Translations under genes and position numbers: made by a program
Assembly (NCBI GenBank): GCA_003993805.1
Contig: RSEF01000004.1
Location: 71,061,923-71,125,922, forward strand
DNA from: Himantopus leucocephalus
Taxonomy: Eukaryota > Chordata > Aves > Charadriiformes > Recurvirostridae
Direction of reading: 5' to 3'
Length of the DNA stretch: 64,000 nucleotides
Shown here: in pieces, positions 25,734 through 39,743 of the stretch
How positions within the stretch are numbered: the first letter of the stretch is position 1
How the letters are laid out: each line of letters opens with the position of its first letter
The notes under the pieces: model-generated
Seen by the model: only the letters and a program-made list of their open reading frames with translations
Told to the model about the DNA's origin: nothing
Databases searched by the model: none

Positions 25734-28700
25734 TATGTGCTGTATCAGGTTGCTCTGTCATGTCTTTGTGATGCCTAGTGAAGTCCCAGCTGCTGGAATC
25801 ACAGCTTCTTCACTGTCATTTGTATGTGGTGTGTTGCTAGCTCTCATCGTTGCAGATAACATCATCATGTGAAGCCAGCACAACTTGAAAGTCCAACAAG
25901 TGGAACTGAAAGGACTCTGCATTCTTTGCCTTGGTTCTGAATCACTCTTTGGAGGATCAGCTTATGATTTTTTGTTATTGGGTACAGCAATGCTTCAGGA
26001 TTTTTCCTGAGCACCATCACCATTTTGCCCCCTAGTATCTATTAGGGTTAATAAGGTCAGCCAGCGAGGAGCGTAGTTCACACTATGTAATCAAGACAGA
26101 CTTTGAGTCAAAATTCTTCTATGTCATTAGGTATCTTTCCAGATTTGTACCAGAAGATGCATAGGGATGAAGCAGCAGGTGCGGACATTTGGGATAACTC
26201 TTTGATAATATATTGGAAGCAGAGGTGGGAATGGACCTTCATTTACAAAGGATTGGAGAGTCATGAATTCAGGATCTGGAGATAGTATTGGGGGGGCTGC
26301 TGTATATTCTTCATTTATTGTTTTGGTAATACCGTTTCTCCGCTTTTTCTTTCTCTTCTCCAAAGGACAGCTCTTGCATCAAAATACTTATTTTTTAAAG
26401 AGACTCTGTTCCTGGACAGTCACTAACATGTACGTCCCCTCAAAACCTGTAGGTTTTAAACCCAAGACCAACCTGTGATTCAAAGTATTGCAGTGAGCGT
26501 GGAGCAAAGTACCACAGTGAGCACCAAGCAAAGCATCTGTGTCCTCCAGAGCAGTGTTCAGGAGGATGAGTCACAGCACCTGCAGGGAGGGAAGAAGGAG
26601 TCAAACTGATTTTCCAAAGTACTGACCGCTGACATGTCATGGGGGTGATGGGGCCTTAAGGGAGGGGAAGGACAGGAAAGGACAACGGTATTGCTGGTTT
26701 GTGATACGATGTGATAATGACATGTTTGCAGAATTAAGAGGAGTCTTGTTGCATGGTCGTTCTGGACCTTTCTGCCAATTTCTTTGCAAAAAGACACGAG
26801 CTTGCTAACGCCTAAGCTGGGGAGGTTAATATTGGGACAGGACGCATTGGCAGCAGGGCACAGACAAGCCCAGTCACTGCACAGACAGTCCCTGCTCCTC
26901 CTGCTCCCCCAGGACCCTCTTATTACCTAGCATCCTTTGCTTTCATTACTCCATCTGAAACAATAATTTCATTTTCATACAAAGTTCTCTCTCCAGAGGC
27001 AAACTATGGCCCTTTTGAGCAGATGCATAGCTGTAGATCTACATATTTAGCCGAATTTATTCTGCAGAATTCCTGACAACTGAGGTCACATGCAAAGGTT
27101 GATATGCTGAAACTACGTGTCTAGATTTTAGACAAAATTTCAACAAACCCTTTTGATGTAGTCATGTCAACATAATAAAAATTTTGAAAGATGTATAACC
27201 TCTGCAATAAACTAATATTCTCTTTTGCTTTGAAGTATTAGTATTTGTGTCCAGCCTTTGAGCACTTCCAATTGCAGAACTACTAAAGCCAGAAGAATTC
27301 AGATGGTTAGCAAAAATGGTATGTCTTCAAGATGTGCACGCTCTGCTAAAAAGATTTGATTCAGCTTAGGCTGTGGGTCACATAAGACAGATAATAATTG
27401 TTTTTCCATTGCTGTTGTTAAAATGTTTTCTATAAATAGTTTTTTTGACTAAATTAAACCTCCTCTTCTCTCTTTTCATCTTATTTTTTCCAGATTCATG
27501 AAAAAAATAAAAAACTTCCAAACATTCCCAAAACTTTCTGGTAGGTATTTTAATGAGAAAAAAAAATAAGCAAAATGTGTATTTTCATTTCATGAAAGAT
27601 ACAGAGGATTTATTTCAATGCACCAGATGACCAATATTTGGAGTGTTTGACCATTCAAAGAGAGAAGATACAGGCATGTACATGTTTTCAGACATATTGA
27701 CAATCCAATCTCATGGCATCGCGTCATGTTAAACAATATAAGAATATTGTAAGTTCATCATTTTTCAGTATTTTAGCTACTATATGGCTACTTGACATAA
27801 AACTCCAGCTAAATGGAAGAATGAGTGGTTTGGGGAGTTGATAGGAGGATTGGTTGTCAGCTGTTCAAATCCAGCCCAGGTTGCCAACAGCAATAACGGG
27901 ACTACCACTGCTACCATCTGACAGCTGTTTGGCTTAAGTGAAATGAGTCAGTGGACTACTCCAATATTTTTAGGTTACCCATCCCTCCAGTTTCTAGACA
28001 GTACTATAAAATCTCTCAGACCAGTCCCTAGAAGAGAGGTGTCAATGCACAAAACTCAGTGAGGGTGTCTTGAGTGATGGTAAGCACACCTATAAGTAAG
28101 AAACTTCAAGACAGAACAACAAAACCCTCTGAACCTTAAAAGGGCATCTTTCAGTGCAGGGCTGGGACAAAGTGGCTGCTTTTATAGTTTTCTGAAGTTC
28201 TCCTGGTGATTTCCTCAAGGCCAAATCCTTAATTGTCCCTGTGTCCCTCTAGGTGGTCCGGGAGTGTCAGGCTTTCGGACTTACTGTTCTTGGACAGATC
28301 CTTGCACAACGTTCCTGTGTGAATAAGAACTGAGGTTCTTTGTCCTGGTCAATGGTGACAGGGTTTGATCCTTGCTAGGACTGTAGGGTATGTTATATGA
28401 TGACATTTACCCTGTCCCCGTGCTCACATGGTCATGTTCCCTCTCCCACCACATACAACCATATAGGGGTCCATCTCCCTCCCTCACCAGCAGCTGATCC
28501 AGTGCCACCTGCTGTTGTTGGAGGGGTCTCCTGGGCCAGAGCTACATGGCACAAGTCAGAGAAGTCTCAGCAGTAGGGTGGGCAATACATGTGTAGCTGG
28601 AGCACCTCAGCAAGAGCCTGGGACAGCATGGTGGACAAGCTGCTGGGGAAAGACACACAGTATTGGAGGGAGAAGAGCGGGAGAGAGGTTTGCCATGAGC

Positions 28701-28846
28701 TATATCACCACCGTTCTGTAGATATATAAAAAAACTCTTCCGTTCTGCTGACTTAGCACTCTCACAAGCCCCATGCTCACTCTTCAGTGCAGGAGAAGAA
28801 GACAACCTGAGCAGCGTTGTGACAAAATTCAGTGCTGGCGCAGCAG
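25734..28846. other. Intergenic stretch, no gene recognised
   Basis: Ordinary AT-rich sequence with T-rich patches at 27420-27500. No gene or repeat family was recognised. Confidence 0.6.
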
Positions 28847-28904
28847 AGGTCCCCTAGCTGAGGAGGTCCCCTAGCTGAAGAGGTCCCCTAACTGAGAAGG
28901 TCTC
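28847..28904. repeat. 17-bp minisatellite, about 3.4 copies
   Basis: Units starting AGGTCCCCTAGCTGAGG at 28847, 28864 and 28881, then a partial unit at 28898. The units diverge by one or a few bases. Confidence 0.9.
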
Positions 28905-31900
28905 AAGATTAATGTGCAGCAGGTTCGCAGGCAGAGGTGATGTCTTTTACGAGCCCTGCCTCGGTGGCTGGCAAATCCCAGTCAGCACCAGCAGCGGCTC
29001 TGACCAGGGTGAAGTTGCAAGGCCATGGTGGGGTGCAGATCCCTCCTTCGCGTTGCTCCTGGGACGTAAAGGTGAGGTCCCCGTGGGCAGGAAGCAGGCA
29101 GGCAGGTGAGCAGGCAGAGATGTGCCCGCACACAAGCACCGCTGTGTTCTCACTCACACGTGTGAGCCCTTGCATCAGTGATGCTCCCTGGAAAGGAGGC
29201 TCTCACCAGCTCCCAGAGCCGATTGCCCCAGGGCAGAGCAGAGGAACAAACTGCATCTTTCTTTTTTTTTTTTTTTTGGAAGCNTGCCAGGATAAGAAAT
29301 CCTGATAAATACTTCCCTGGAGTTGCAAGGCAACTTTTAACAGCTGTTCCTATGAAAGGTCCTTGTAGCAGCACAGTCTTGGTCTCAGCACAAGATGTCA
29401 TAACACGCGGGATGGGAAGGGGGGTCCTTTTCAGGAGGGAGGAGGTAAAAGTGGATTTCAACAGGGGGAAAAAAACTCAAAAGCTTGCTTTCTACATTCT
29501 CCACAGAGAACATGGCATTTTCAGAAGAAAATTTGAATACCAAAATATTCGAGCCAAAAAATAAAGTTTTTAATTTTTGGCAGCTCAGGACAGGTTTAGG
29601 CTGCTCAGTTTTTGACAGTAAAGCAACATATATTCGCACCATTTTTTTTTTCTTCTTTTACAGAATGCTGACATTTTCAAACGCATTTTCTCTCAAAATG
29701 CGGTTTCTCTTGAACATTTTCAACAACGCTTTTTCACGGTATTTAATTCGGAGGGTTTCTCACTGCCAGGGGAACAGCCGAGGATCCAGGGAGGAGCTGT
29801 GGAAATGCGTTAGCTGTGCAGACTCTCGGGAGCAGCTTGGATCGGCGCTGGACCCCTTCAACCCTGGCCTTTGGCAGTGGCTGGTGTTGTCCAAGGCTGA
29901 AGCGGGGCAGGGATGCGGCAGAGCTCCCAGCCCACTTCTCCAGGGGGAAAAAGCCAAAAAGGGGTGGGTGGGAGGAAAAAGAGCCAAGTCAGACGCACCT
30001 TCAAATGAATCGTGCATTCTTGGCAAGACAGCAGAAAAAAGCAGAATATGCCATGCCCCGGCATCATCTCGCTACTCGTGCCAAGCCTTGCAGCCAGCAA
30101 GAGCATCTCCCCACCGGCCCACAGCTCTAACGGAGCAGGGACCATCCTCTGTGCTTCCAGCCAAAGGCAGAAACCCAAACCTCCGTGTTGATACTTTATG
30201 TCATAGCTGGGATTGGTATAGAGGGTCTTTTGTCCATTCCTGCTTTTGCATATATAAAAGCCAAGGTCAGGCAGCTCTGGGCGAAGCCCGAGAGGGTTAG
30301 TAGTGGCACTCGTCCTGCTCTGCTCAGAGCAACCTCCCTGGGCCATCCAACGGGGAGGCACAGCTCGGAAAACCAGGAGAAGGTCTTGGGACAGAGAGGA
30401 AGAACACTCATATTTAAATGAATTCACCCACACTTTCTTACTGGGTAGAAACATTATACCACTATTTTGGCTATAGGCATCTTTCCTCCTTCAGGCCAGT
30501 CCACCTCAGCTAACTTCCAGCCAGAGGAACCCCCATTTCATACACAGAGTATTGCACACACATAACCAAAACTGCCAAGGACAGCCACCAGAAACTACAC
30601 TGAAAGTGATTGAAATATGTTGATGAAATCCCGCTCCCCCGCTCATGCAGCCGATCAGACTGGAAATGGTGATGGCTAACGGGTTTCTGAGCTCCTCTTA
30701 GCAAACAGTGCGGAAATATAAGTCTTGGTTTGGTGCACGCCCAGAGTGTTGAACTAATAACACTTGTCTCACATGTAAGCAGCTGCAAAACCTGATATTT
30801 ACACAAGGATTCACAGAGATGAGAAAAGGCTGCTTTTTTTCTAAATGACAGGCTCTGGTTCAAATGGGAATTAATTTGGGAAAACCCTCTGGTCTGTGTC
30901 ATACAGCATGCCAGGTTAAATAACGACAGTAGACTCTTTTTTTTTTATAATTGAAGATTGGCTTTAAAGCATTGACGTCGTTCCCACATCAATATAGCAG
31001 CATTTTTACCTACCAAAGCAGCCATCATTTTGCATGTCAAATAGATTATGAGCAAAACAAAACTCTGTCTTTGGAAGCAATCAATCGACGAGCTCACAAA
31101 TGCACTTGGTATAAATACAAATACACCCAAACACCCTTGCTGGGGGGAGCCACTTTTTTTGCAGAGCTGTCGCTGGTAGCGCACGCGTGCTTGGCTTACC
31201 TTGGACAAGGTGGCTCCAATTTCAAAGCTTAGAGGTATTCCTTTAAATAGGTATTTCTAAGACTCGGGCATCAGCTGGCGCATGTTCCTGCTGGCAACAC
31301 AATGGCTGTTGTCTCAGCCACCCAGAAGTAATCTGCAGAAGATGTCTTTTATGAGGCCAATTAGTAGAGCTGGAAAACACAGCCCAGTTTTTAGATATCC
31401 AAGTCCTGATGTGAGTTACTTTTTCATTTTCTCAGCTGTACCAGCTGGTCTAATATATCACATCCCCCTTCTCACAAAGCTTGCATCACTTTTATGGAGA
31501 AATGATCAAGCAGGTGATGCTTCTGCTGGCAGAGCGCAGCAGTGCAAACGGCAGGGTGGAAACGGCAATGTCTGATACAGCAGATGATTGCTGCAGGATT
31601 TGGAATAGCTTACAGGCTCCAACTAACCCTCAAACCTGCATGCCTTCTGGGGGTTAGAGTCTGAGGGTCTGGCTAGGAACATTAGACTGGTCCCAACTCT
31701 TTATTTTTTTGAATACCACGAAGGCAGATGAATCTGGCCCTCAGCTCAGGAGTGCTTCTGGCTCCTCATCTAACATCAGCACAACACCAAAGCAACAAAA
31801 GAATGAATGCAGAGGAGACGGACGCAGTCTCAGCTGAGTTTGGACTATCTAAGGTCTCACTCGTCATATTTAAAATCATATTGTATTCTAAATCCCTTCC

Positions 31901-34729
31901 TTTCTCCACTAGAGGTAAGTCTTTTGAGGCAAAAGGCAGAGTGCCATCAGGGATAGCATGGCAGTTGCCAGTGAAGTTTCCAGCTTTGGCTGTGTGCTGG
32001 AACACAAAATGGATAACTGTGGCCCAGAAAAATCCCAGGCAACTTCTCTGACTTCCATGATGCCGTTTCAGTTTTCGTTTTGGTAAGAGTAGACTTGAGT
32101 ACGTATTTCATTCTTAAAAAGGAGTGTCTACTGCAGGTCTCATCCTATGGAAAACTATGGTTATCATAACAGGTTCAAAATTCTTCCAAACAAAACATTT
32201 GGAGCTGACGGACACTGTAAGTGTTCCTTTACCTCCTATTGCTGTAAAGGCTCCAGCTGCTCTGCCTCTGCAGTGAGAGCACATCTGTGCTGCTGTGGAA
32301 ACAAAAACAGAAAAGGGATGAGGAAAAGAACTATTTAACAGATTTTTGTCTGATGCTTCCATCTTGTGGCCAATTCGGAAAAGTTTGGCTCTTTATTTCA
32401 GTAAAGGTATTAACAAATATATGGAATTTTTAAAGGTGTCTCAAATCCTGCCCTCCAGTTATATGGATGGGGATGAATTGGGGTTGGAAGTTAGATGAGT
32501 TTTCCCTTTGAAAGGCATTGAACATCAATGCTGGCAGAGGAAGGGGCTGGTGCCTCCACCGCCCGCTGCGTTTTGGTCTCACGCGAGCTGGCTGTGCCGA
32601 GGGGCGCAGGACAGAGATGGGGACAGGTGGACAAGCCCATGAGTGCTGAGCCCAATCCTTCACCTTACTGCAGGCATCAGTGCTGGGACTCCCGCAGCAT
32701 ATGGACTCTGCTTCAGCCCCATCTTCATGGGCCAGCCGAGGTCCATGAAGTGACTTTCCCTCTTCTTTGTTTTTGAGCATACAGAAGGATTTCCTTTGCT
32801 TTCCTCTGCTCTTTCCCGGGGATTACGCCAGCACACAGCTCCCATACCACACAGCCTCTAAGGATGGGGATAAGGTGATGGGACACGGCTGTCTTGCTGA
32901 GACAGTTTGCAAAGGCACTGTGTGTCAGGTTCCCAGAGCCCCCTCGGGGTGGCTGGATGACTTGCTTCGGGCTGATGAACCACTCATAGCAACCCAGAAG
33001 CTTAAGCCAAAGGTCTGTTTACCTGTAGAAACTGAAGTCTCCTGCACGGGGCCCACGTGGAAAGCCATTCCCTACCTTTCTCTTCCCGTCCTGGCCAGTA
33101 GCCCGCCCACCTCTGCTGCTCCGGGTACAGTGCCGCTCTCAGCCCAGGACCTCTCTCCTGGGCAGACTGCCTCTGCCCCGTGCCACTGCACTCCCACGGT
33201 ACATGTCCAGCCAAATACTTGCAGAAGCCTTGAGACAGGGAGTAAGACGATGAGCGGGACTCCTGCTGGACACTCGGACTGTGGTTATCAGTGGAGTGAG
33301 GGGTTAGGATTTTGTCTAAAATGGATCTACTTCGGCAAAAGGGTGAGACACTCACTGTCCACGCTCCCCAACATGGACACGCACGCTCACAGGCACACAC
33401 AGCTGTACCCTACACACGGGAGATTGCATTCCCACTCTGCAAAGGGGAAGAAGAGGATGGAGAACTGAATCTGGGCTCTGTGCCCAGCTGCAGGCTTTTG
33501 TGTAGGATTTTGGTACCACCACCCTTTACCGTCCACAGCAGGAATAGCGATTCCATCAGTCCTCGTGTCTCACACAGCTGCTGAACTTCCATAAGAGCAG
33601 GTGCATGGCTAAGCAGGACAGATGTAAGGACACAAGCACTGCCACCGCTCCTTCCCGAACCCCTGGGGTGGCAGGAAGCGTTGCTCCACTTGGTGTTGTA
33701 CGATAGAGACTCCGCTTTGGCAAGGACACAAAGAGAGGGAATCTGCTCTAACTCTCATCTAAGGCAAGGGCCCAGGCTGCTGTTTGAAGCGAGGAGGGAT
33801 TTGCTTTGCGAGGAAGTAGTGAAGCAGAGGGAGATGTTAGAAGGAGAGCTCGTCTCCGAGCATGTTTTAACAACAATGACCACTCCACGGGCAGGAGGTT
33901 GCTAACCTGCCTGCTTACAGGGCTTTCCCATGGCCAGCCATGCCTGCCTCCTGCTGACAAACCAGCACAGGCTCCGGTGCAGGAAATGCAGCAGAATTGT
34001 ATAACTGTTTTCAGGTTGCAATCGTGCAGTTATTCTCAAATTCACATTCAGTTACATCCACTGTGTAAAATTAATTGCTGTGGGAGCACAGAATCATAGG
34101 ACAAAATCTGGCTTGATTCATAAAAAAGGTGAGCTCAGCATAGGTTTAAAAAAATCCTGCAACCAGAGGCAGAGAAACCGTGACTGTTTCAAGGTGGGGC
34201 CATCTAATCCTCTGTAATCATCAAGCGCTTTAGGCTACAGACCGACACAAGTCACTTTTAGTCCCTTGTTAAAAGCAACCTTTGCGTAAAACTCTTTATT
34301 GTACACCAGCGCTAGACGCGGCAGAGAGAATACATGACAGATGTGCAGCGCAGCATCCCATGTGCCCCCTTTCCTCAGTGTGTGCACACCAGCAGGCACT
34401 GAACCTCCCAGTACAAGAAGAGTTCTGTCCCGTGGGGGGACCCCAGTGCCCACTTCGAGGCAGATGCTCTGCTCTGGGCAGCAGTCACTGGAGCACCACG
34501 TCTGCCATGTTTTGGGGGACAACATGGCTCCCCACAAATACCATTGCCTATCCAGGTCATTTGCCGCAGGCGCTCCCCACTGTGCCCACTGGAAGGGACC
34601 TGCTCATCATCGCAGCCTGATGGCTTTGCACAGCACTCAATTAACCAAAAATCATTTGGGGGAAAAAAACCTCAAGCAAGGCTGGTTCTTGATAACCATC
34701 TTTCAATAAGTGAGTATAGACCCCTCACA
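28905..34729. other. Intergenic stretch immediately downstream of PDGFRA, no gene recognised
   Basis: It is more GC-rich than the rest of the left half, so chance open frames are longer (for example 29485-30300 plus and 29858-30454 minus, which overlap). None has a recognisable domain, a plausible splice structure or homology that I can name. It contains a T-run with N at 29262-29284. Confidence 0.55.
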
Positions 34730-34749
34730 TATCCTTAAATTATATATCA

Positions 34750-34755
34750 TTTATT
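34750..34755 (-). terminator. PDGFRA: Probable main poly(A) signal of PDGFRA (AATAAA)
   Basis: The plus strand reads TTTATT, so the minus strand carries AATAAA. About 20 bases further along the transcript lies an AT-rich site suitable for cleavage, followed by a G/T-rich stretch (GGATATGTGAGGGGTCT on the minus strand) typical of a downstream element. The position gives a 3' UTR of the length usual for this gene. Cleavage is inferred at about 34725-34735. Confidence 0.6.
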
Positions 34756-36932
34756 GAAATATAGAGATCTTAATTTACAGGATTTTTTCAAAGACAAAAT
34801 ATCAACAGGGGCATTTTTGAAATACATTTTGTGCCTACCATCACTCAGGCCAGTTTGCCCTTCTTCAAACATTTCACAACAGCCACCATTTTGGAAACAC
34901 TTCCTTTTTTATTATTCTAAAATATAACTTTTGGACATTCAAAGTGCAACAGTTAACGTGCCTGTGGAATATATCACAGTAAAAAAAATATAAACAAAGG
35001 CAGTGATATAGCTGTCATAAATGTTTTGGCAGTATTCTAAAAGTCTATATAAAAATACTTATATACATATTGATGTATAACATCATCATATCTCACGTCC
35101 TTCATCATGTAATAGGACCATTTTGTACAAGTTGCAGACCACGCTGTAAGGAATTGGTTGGCCATTCCAAATCAAAAGCTGTGTTTCGCAGGCTAACGCT
35201 GATTGTCGTTATACAATTACTGTAGCGAAAGGTTTGGGAATATTTCTTCCAGTGGCTTCTCAAAAATTAAGCCATAAAAGAAAAAGTCTGTAACGAATCA
35301 TCCTCTCACACTTCTCCCTCTCTAGTAACTCCCCTCTCTTCCTCTGCTTCTTGTTCCAGTTTCCAGGCCAGCTTCTCTGATTCCAAGCCTGCAGTGAGCT
35401 GGGTTTGGCTAGACCCCTGCCACAGATGCAGTTAATCTACACAATACTCATGACAGGATGGACAATCAACATTACCATGCATCGGGAAGTGAGCCAGCTC
35501 TGGTTCACGTCCACCATTTGGGTCTAGCCCCGAGAGGCACTGCAAGGCACAGAACGAAACCGATGAGGGGAAGGGGAGACCACTTGAAAATGTCCTTAAA
35601 TTCCAGTAACTGGTATAATAAAACATGCTAGGGCTGATTTTCAAACCCTGAAGAACACTAGGCCATGTGCAAAAATGCAGGTGAAATTGCTTGCTTAATT
35701 TGAATGTGTAGTTGTACTAACTACACATGCAAACTAAGACACGTGTGGTCTTAAGTGGCCATTCAGATATCTGGGATATCTAATAGATAATTTGTGTTTC
35801 CTCAATTCATAGTTCATAGCTGGAGGGGGACTTTACATCATCTCATCTGTCCTGGCTATACCAAGAGTCTTTACATTTCACAGTTGTCCCCGTACAGAGC
35901 TCAGTGACAGGTGCTTGGCTAAAGCGTGGCTCCCAGGAAGACACTCGGTCTTGATCTGTTGACTGCAAGAAATGGAGGATGAGCCATCGCTCATGGTTCC
36001 TTCTGATTGTCAGCCTCCGTCAGGGTTGAAAATGTGGGTGCCTCGCTTCAGCTCCCATTTTCATGTCTGCAGGACACTTGTACGTGGCCTCAGCCAGGTG
36101 CCATTTTGAAACCCAGACCCAGAAGTATTTGCCTGTAACACTGACGATATTACATTTGCCTTCATTTGATTCACAACTGTCCACAACAATGAAGTCAAGG
36201 GGACTTGTGTAGTTCTTCTTAGGGCCATTTCAAGTTAAACTGTAGTTTAACACGGCAGCATGTTCTGTCGGGCACTGCTGGTCCGTCTTTCACACTTCCT
36301 AGGAAAAATACTGCAACACAGGGATGAGTTTGCACCGCATTTGCATTGGTTGTGTCGTGCCAGAGGCTGAGCATGTCCTGCGAGGCGCTCATCACACTGG
36401 ATTAAGGTTAAGTTTGAAAGTTGAGCACCAGAAAGGATGGGGCCATTCGCAGTGATGTACCTTTTTTCACATGTAAGTCTTCCAAAGCATCATATCTCAA
36501 TAACACATTGTACAGTGATAGCAGTAATCATAATATTTTGTTCATATAAGTGGTGTCGAAAGACAGCTATTGCAGGCTGAGAGTACGTTCATTTTCACGC
36601 ACCTTCTTCTGAAAAACACTCCTAGAAGCAATTACTGTTTGTAGTTACAGTCTGCAAAGATAATAGGCAGAGTTTTCTATTCCTGTTATAACCTGAAAAC
36701 TAAGACAAGAATGTTTGCTGCAGAATTATTTCTGCTTATTTGATCTGGAGTTTCAGGCTGGGAGAGATGTCTTTGTTCCTTGAGCAGTTCAAATATCAAA
36801 TCAATTCTTCACAGCTAACCGCAGGATAAGATTTCTTTTGAGTACCCATGAAACACTAATAATGGGATGTTGCTGGTCATTTATCATAAACTTCTGTTCT
36901 GAAGCACCTTGAAAATCTGGCATAAATTAATA

Positions 36933-36938
36933 TTTATT
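36933..36938 (-). terminator. PDGFRA: Alternative proximal poly(A) signal in the PDGFRA 3' UTR
   Basis: AATAAA occurs on the minus strand in a strongly AT-rich stretch, about 1 kb after the stop codon. Its use would give a short 3' UTR. The composition makes a chance match quite possible. Confidence 0.3.
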
Positions 36939-37318
36939 TTAAATTAAATTTTTAGAACCTCACTTAATCAGAGGACAATAATTGTTTCTAGTATATCTGG
37001 TTAGAAAAACTACTCAGCTCATGATAGAAAACTAAATCTTAAATTTTTCTCCATGTTAAAGTAGTTTTAGCTAACCAGAGCAGTTACCATACTGTGTACA
37101 GCCAAATAAAAGAATTGTTTCATAAAAATTTTTAGGTCATAAGTTTTTTCCTTGTACTTAAAAAAGTTTCTTGAGACTGTGCTTTTACTGAAGGACAATG
37201 AATTATAAAATATACATTTAGTGTTACTGAAAACAGTAGTAGTATTATCTTGAAAACACCTATCTTCTAAGTTAATAAAGACTTACTAGGTTTCTAACAC
37301 CTATTATAGACTGGGTTT

Positions 37319-37346
37319 TAATTATTATTATTATTATTATTATTAT
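37319..37346. repeat. (ATT)n microsatellite in the PDGFRA 3' UTR
   Basis: About nine uninterrupted ATT units lie within the 3' UTR, roughly 620 bases past the stop codon. On the transcript strand this is an (AAT)n tract. It is a likely length polymorphism. Confidence 0.9.
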
Positions 37347-37961
37347 TCCCCTTTACTTGCATTAATGGTAAAAAGTAACATGTTTTGTAGTACCGGTCAG
37401 TCCCTTGTGGTTTTAGACCTTTTTGGTCCAAAAGTGGTTTTTGCATGTTCTTCAATTCACATGATAGTTCAACAGCAGCTGACATTGAGATTGAGGGAGG
37501 AAGTACACAAAATTCATGAACGATCTCTTCTAAAATCCGTGGCACGTGTTCAACGTCCACCTCAAAAAATCCTTGAGTAGAGAGTTATTTACATAATTGC
37601 AATGGTGAAGTATTGCTGCAGTGGGAATTCGATCCATCAAAGTCATATGAATGCCCTTGAAACACAAAACTGGTCTGTTTGTGGCCTTTTCCTTCATCCT
37701 CCTACCAGTTCGAATGGCAAACAACACTGAGATGCTACTGAAATACTGCAAGAAGCAACGCTAAAAAAATCCATCTTCGACGTGTCTCTCTCATTCATGC
37801 TCAGGCTGATTTGTCTGCCCATCGCTGGCAGTTTCTCAGTACAAATCCACCTCCTCTTCACATCCTTGACATTGCAATAAAGTGGTTTTCTCTGTGGAGC
37901 AGAAGTCTGTAGACAACACGGCAAGCTTCCCCGTGTGCAGAGCTGGAAGGTGCCCGTGAGG

Positions 37962-39145
<1,184 letters not shown>

Positions 39146-39381
39146 CTGTGCCTGTTCCTTTTGCCAAGCTCATCTTCAGAAACAGGGTCAATGTCAGGCA
39201 GGGGGATGATGTACCCACTGTCAGCACTCAGCCTCTGCTCATCAAATCCGCTCTCCCTGTCCTTTAACTTGTCTTCATTCTTGTAGGTGACACCAATGTA
39301 AGCATTGTCACAGTCCCCCCTCATGCGTGTGACAGCTGGGTGATCACTTTTCAGGAAGTCCAGGTGAATCTTCTCGTAGCT
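39146..39381 (-). CDS. PDGFRA: PDGFRA exon 22: C-terminal tail with PLC-gamma docking tyrosines
   Basis: The exon is 236 bp, 78 codons plus two bases. Acceptor AG is at 39383-39382 and donor GT at 39145-39144. It begins [20 protein letters not shown]. It carries [11 protein letters not shown] (Y988 region) and [14 protein letters not shown] (Y1018, the PLC-gamma site in human numbering), then [15 protein letters not shown] stands where mammals have DWEGGLDEQ. The codon for the next serine is split (AG here, T in exon 23). Confidence 0.96.
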
Positions 39382-39743
39382 CTGAAAATGTTAATTTCAA
39401 ACCCCTCATTAGATGCTATTCGCTAAGACCACCTTTCTTCAGATGGGTAGCTGTGATTCATTAACCCAGCAGATATTCAGCCCTGTGAGCCAGCACCACT
39501 GGATGGAGAAGCCCAGCACCTTCAAGCAATTGGGAATTTGAAGGCGAGCCAGTTTTAGAAGATGCCAAAGTGAGTGTGGCAGCACAGAGCAGACAAACGG
39601 ATGTAAAAGAGGGGTAACAAGAGTGGGAAAGGATGAAGGTAGGTGAGAAATGAAACACTGAATAATGGGGCAGGCAGAACTTGTACAGAGGTATCAGAAG
39701 TATGAGCAGAAAACTTGCTGGTGTCAGGGTCCAAAGAAGGAGA

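Larger units (their letters stand above)
34730..37961 (-). other. PDGFRA: PDGFRA 3' untranslated region
   Basis: About 3.2 kb follows the stop codon, similar to the roughly 3 kb 3' UTR of mammalian PDGFRA. It is AT-rich, with long stretches lacking open frames and several T/A-rich segments (34.74-35.1 kb, 36.9-37.3 kb). It contains an (ATT)n tract at 37319-37346. The distal end is inferred from a poly(A) signal at 34750-34755. Alternative signals at about 34908 and 36933 (minus strand) could give shorter messages, and one at 34295 a longer one. Confidence 0.75.

Noticed and set aside
29485..30454. Overlapping open frames of 271 codons (plus) and 198 codons (minus)
   Set aside because: They lie on opposite strands over the same DNA, have no recognisable domain and no splice context, and are low-complexity in part. 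They were taken as chance frames.
34295..34300. AATAAA on the minus strand as the main end of PDGFRA
   Set aside because: It lies beyond a GC-rich stretch unlike the 3' UTR, and the site at 34750 has better downstream context and fits the usual UTR length. It is kept only as an alternative.
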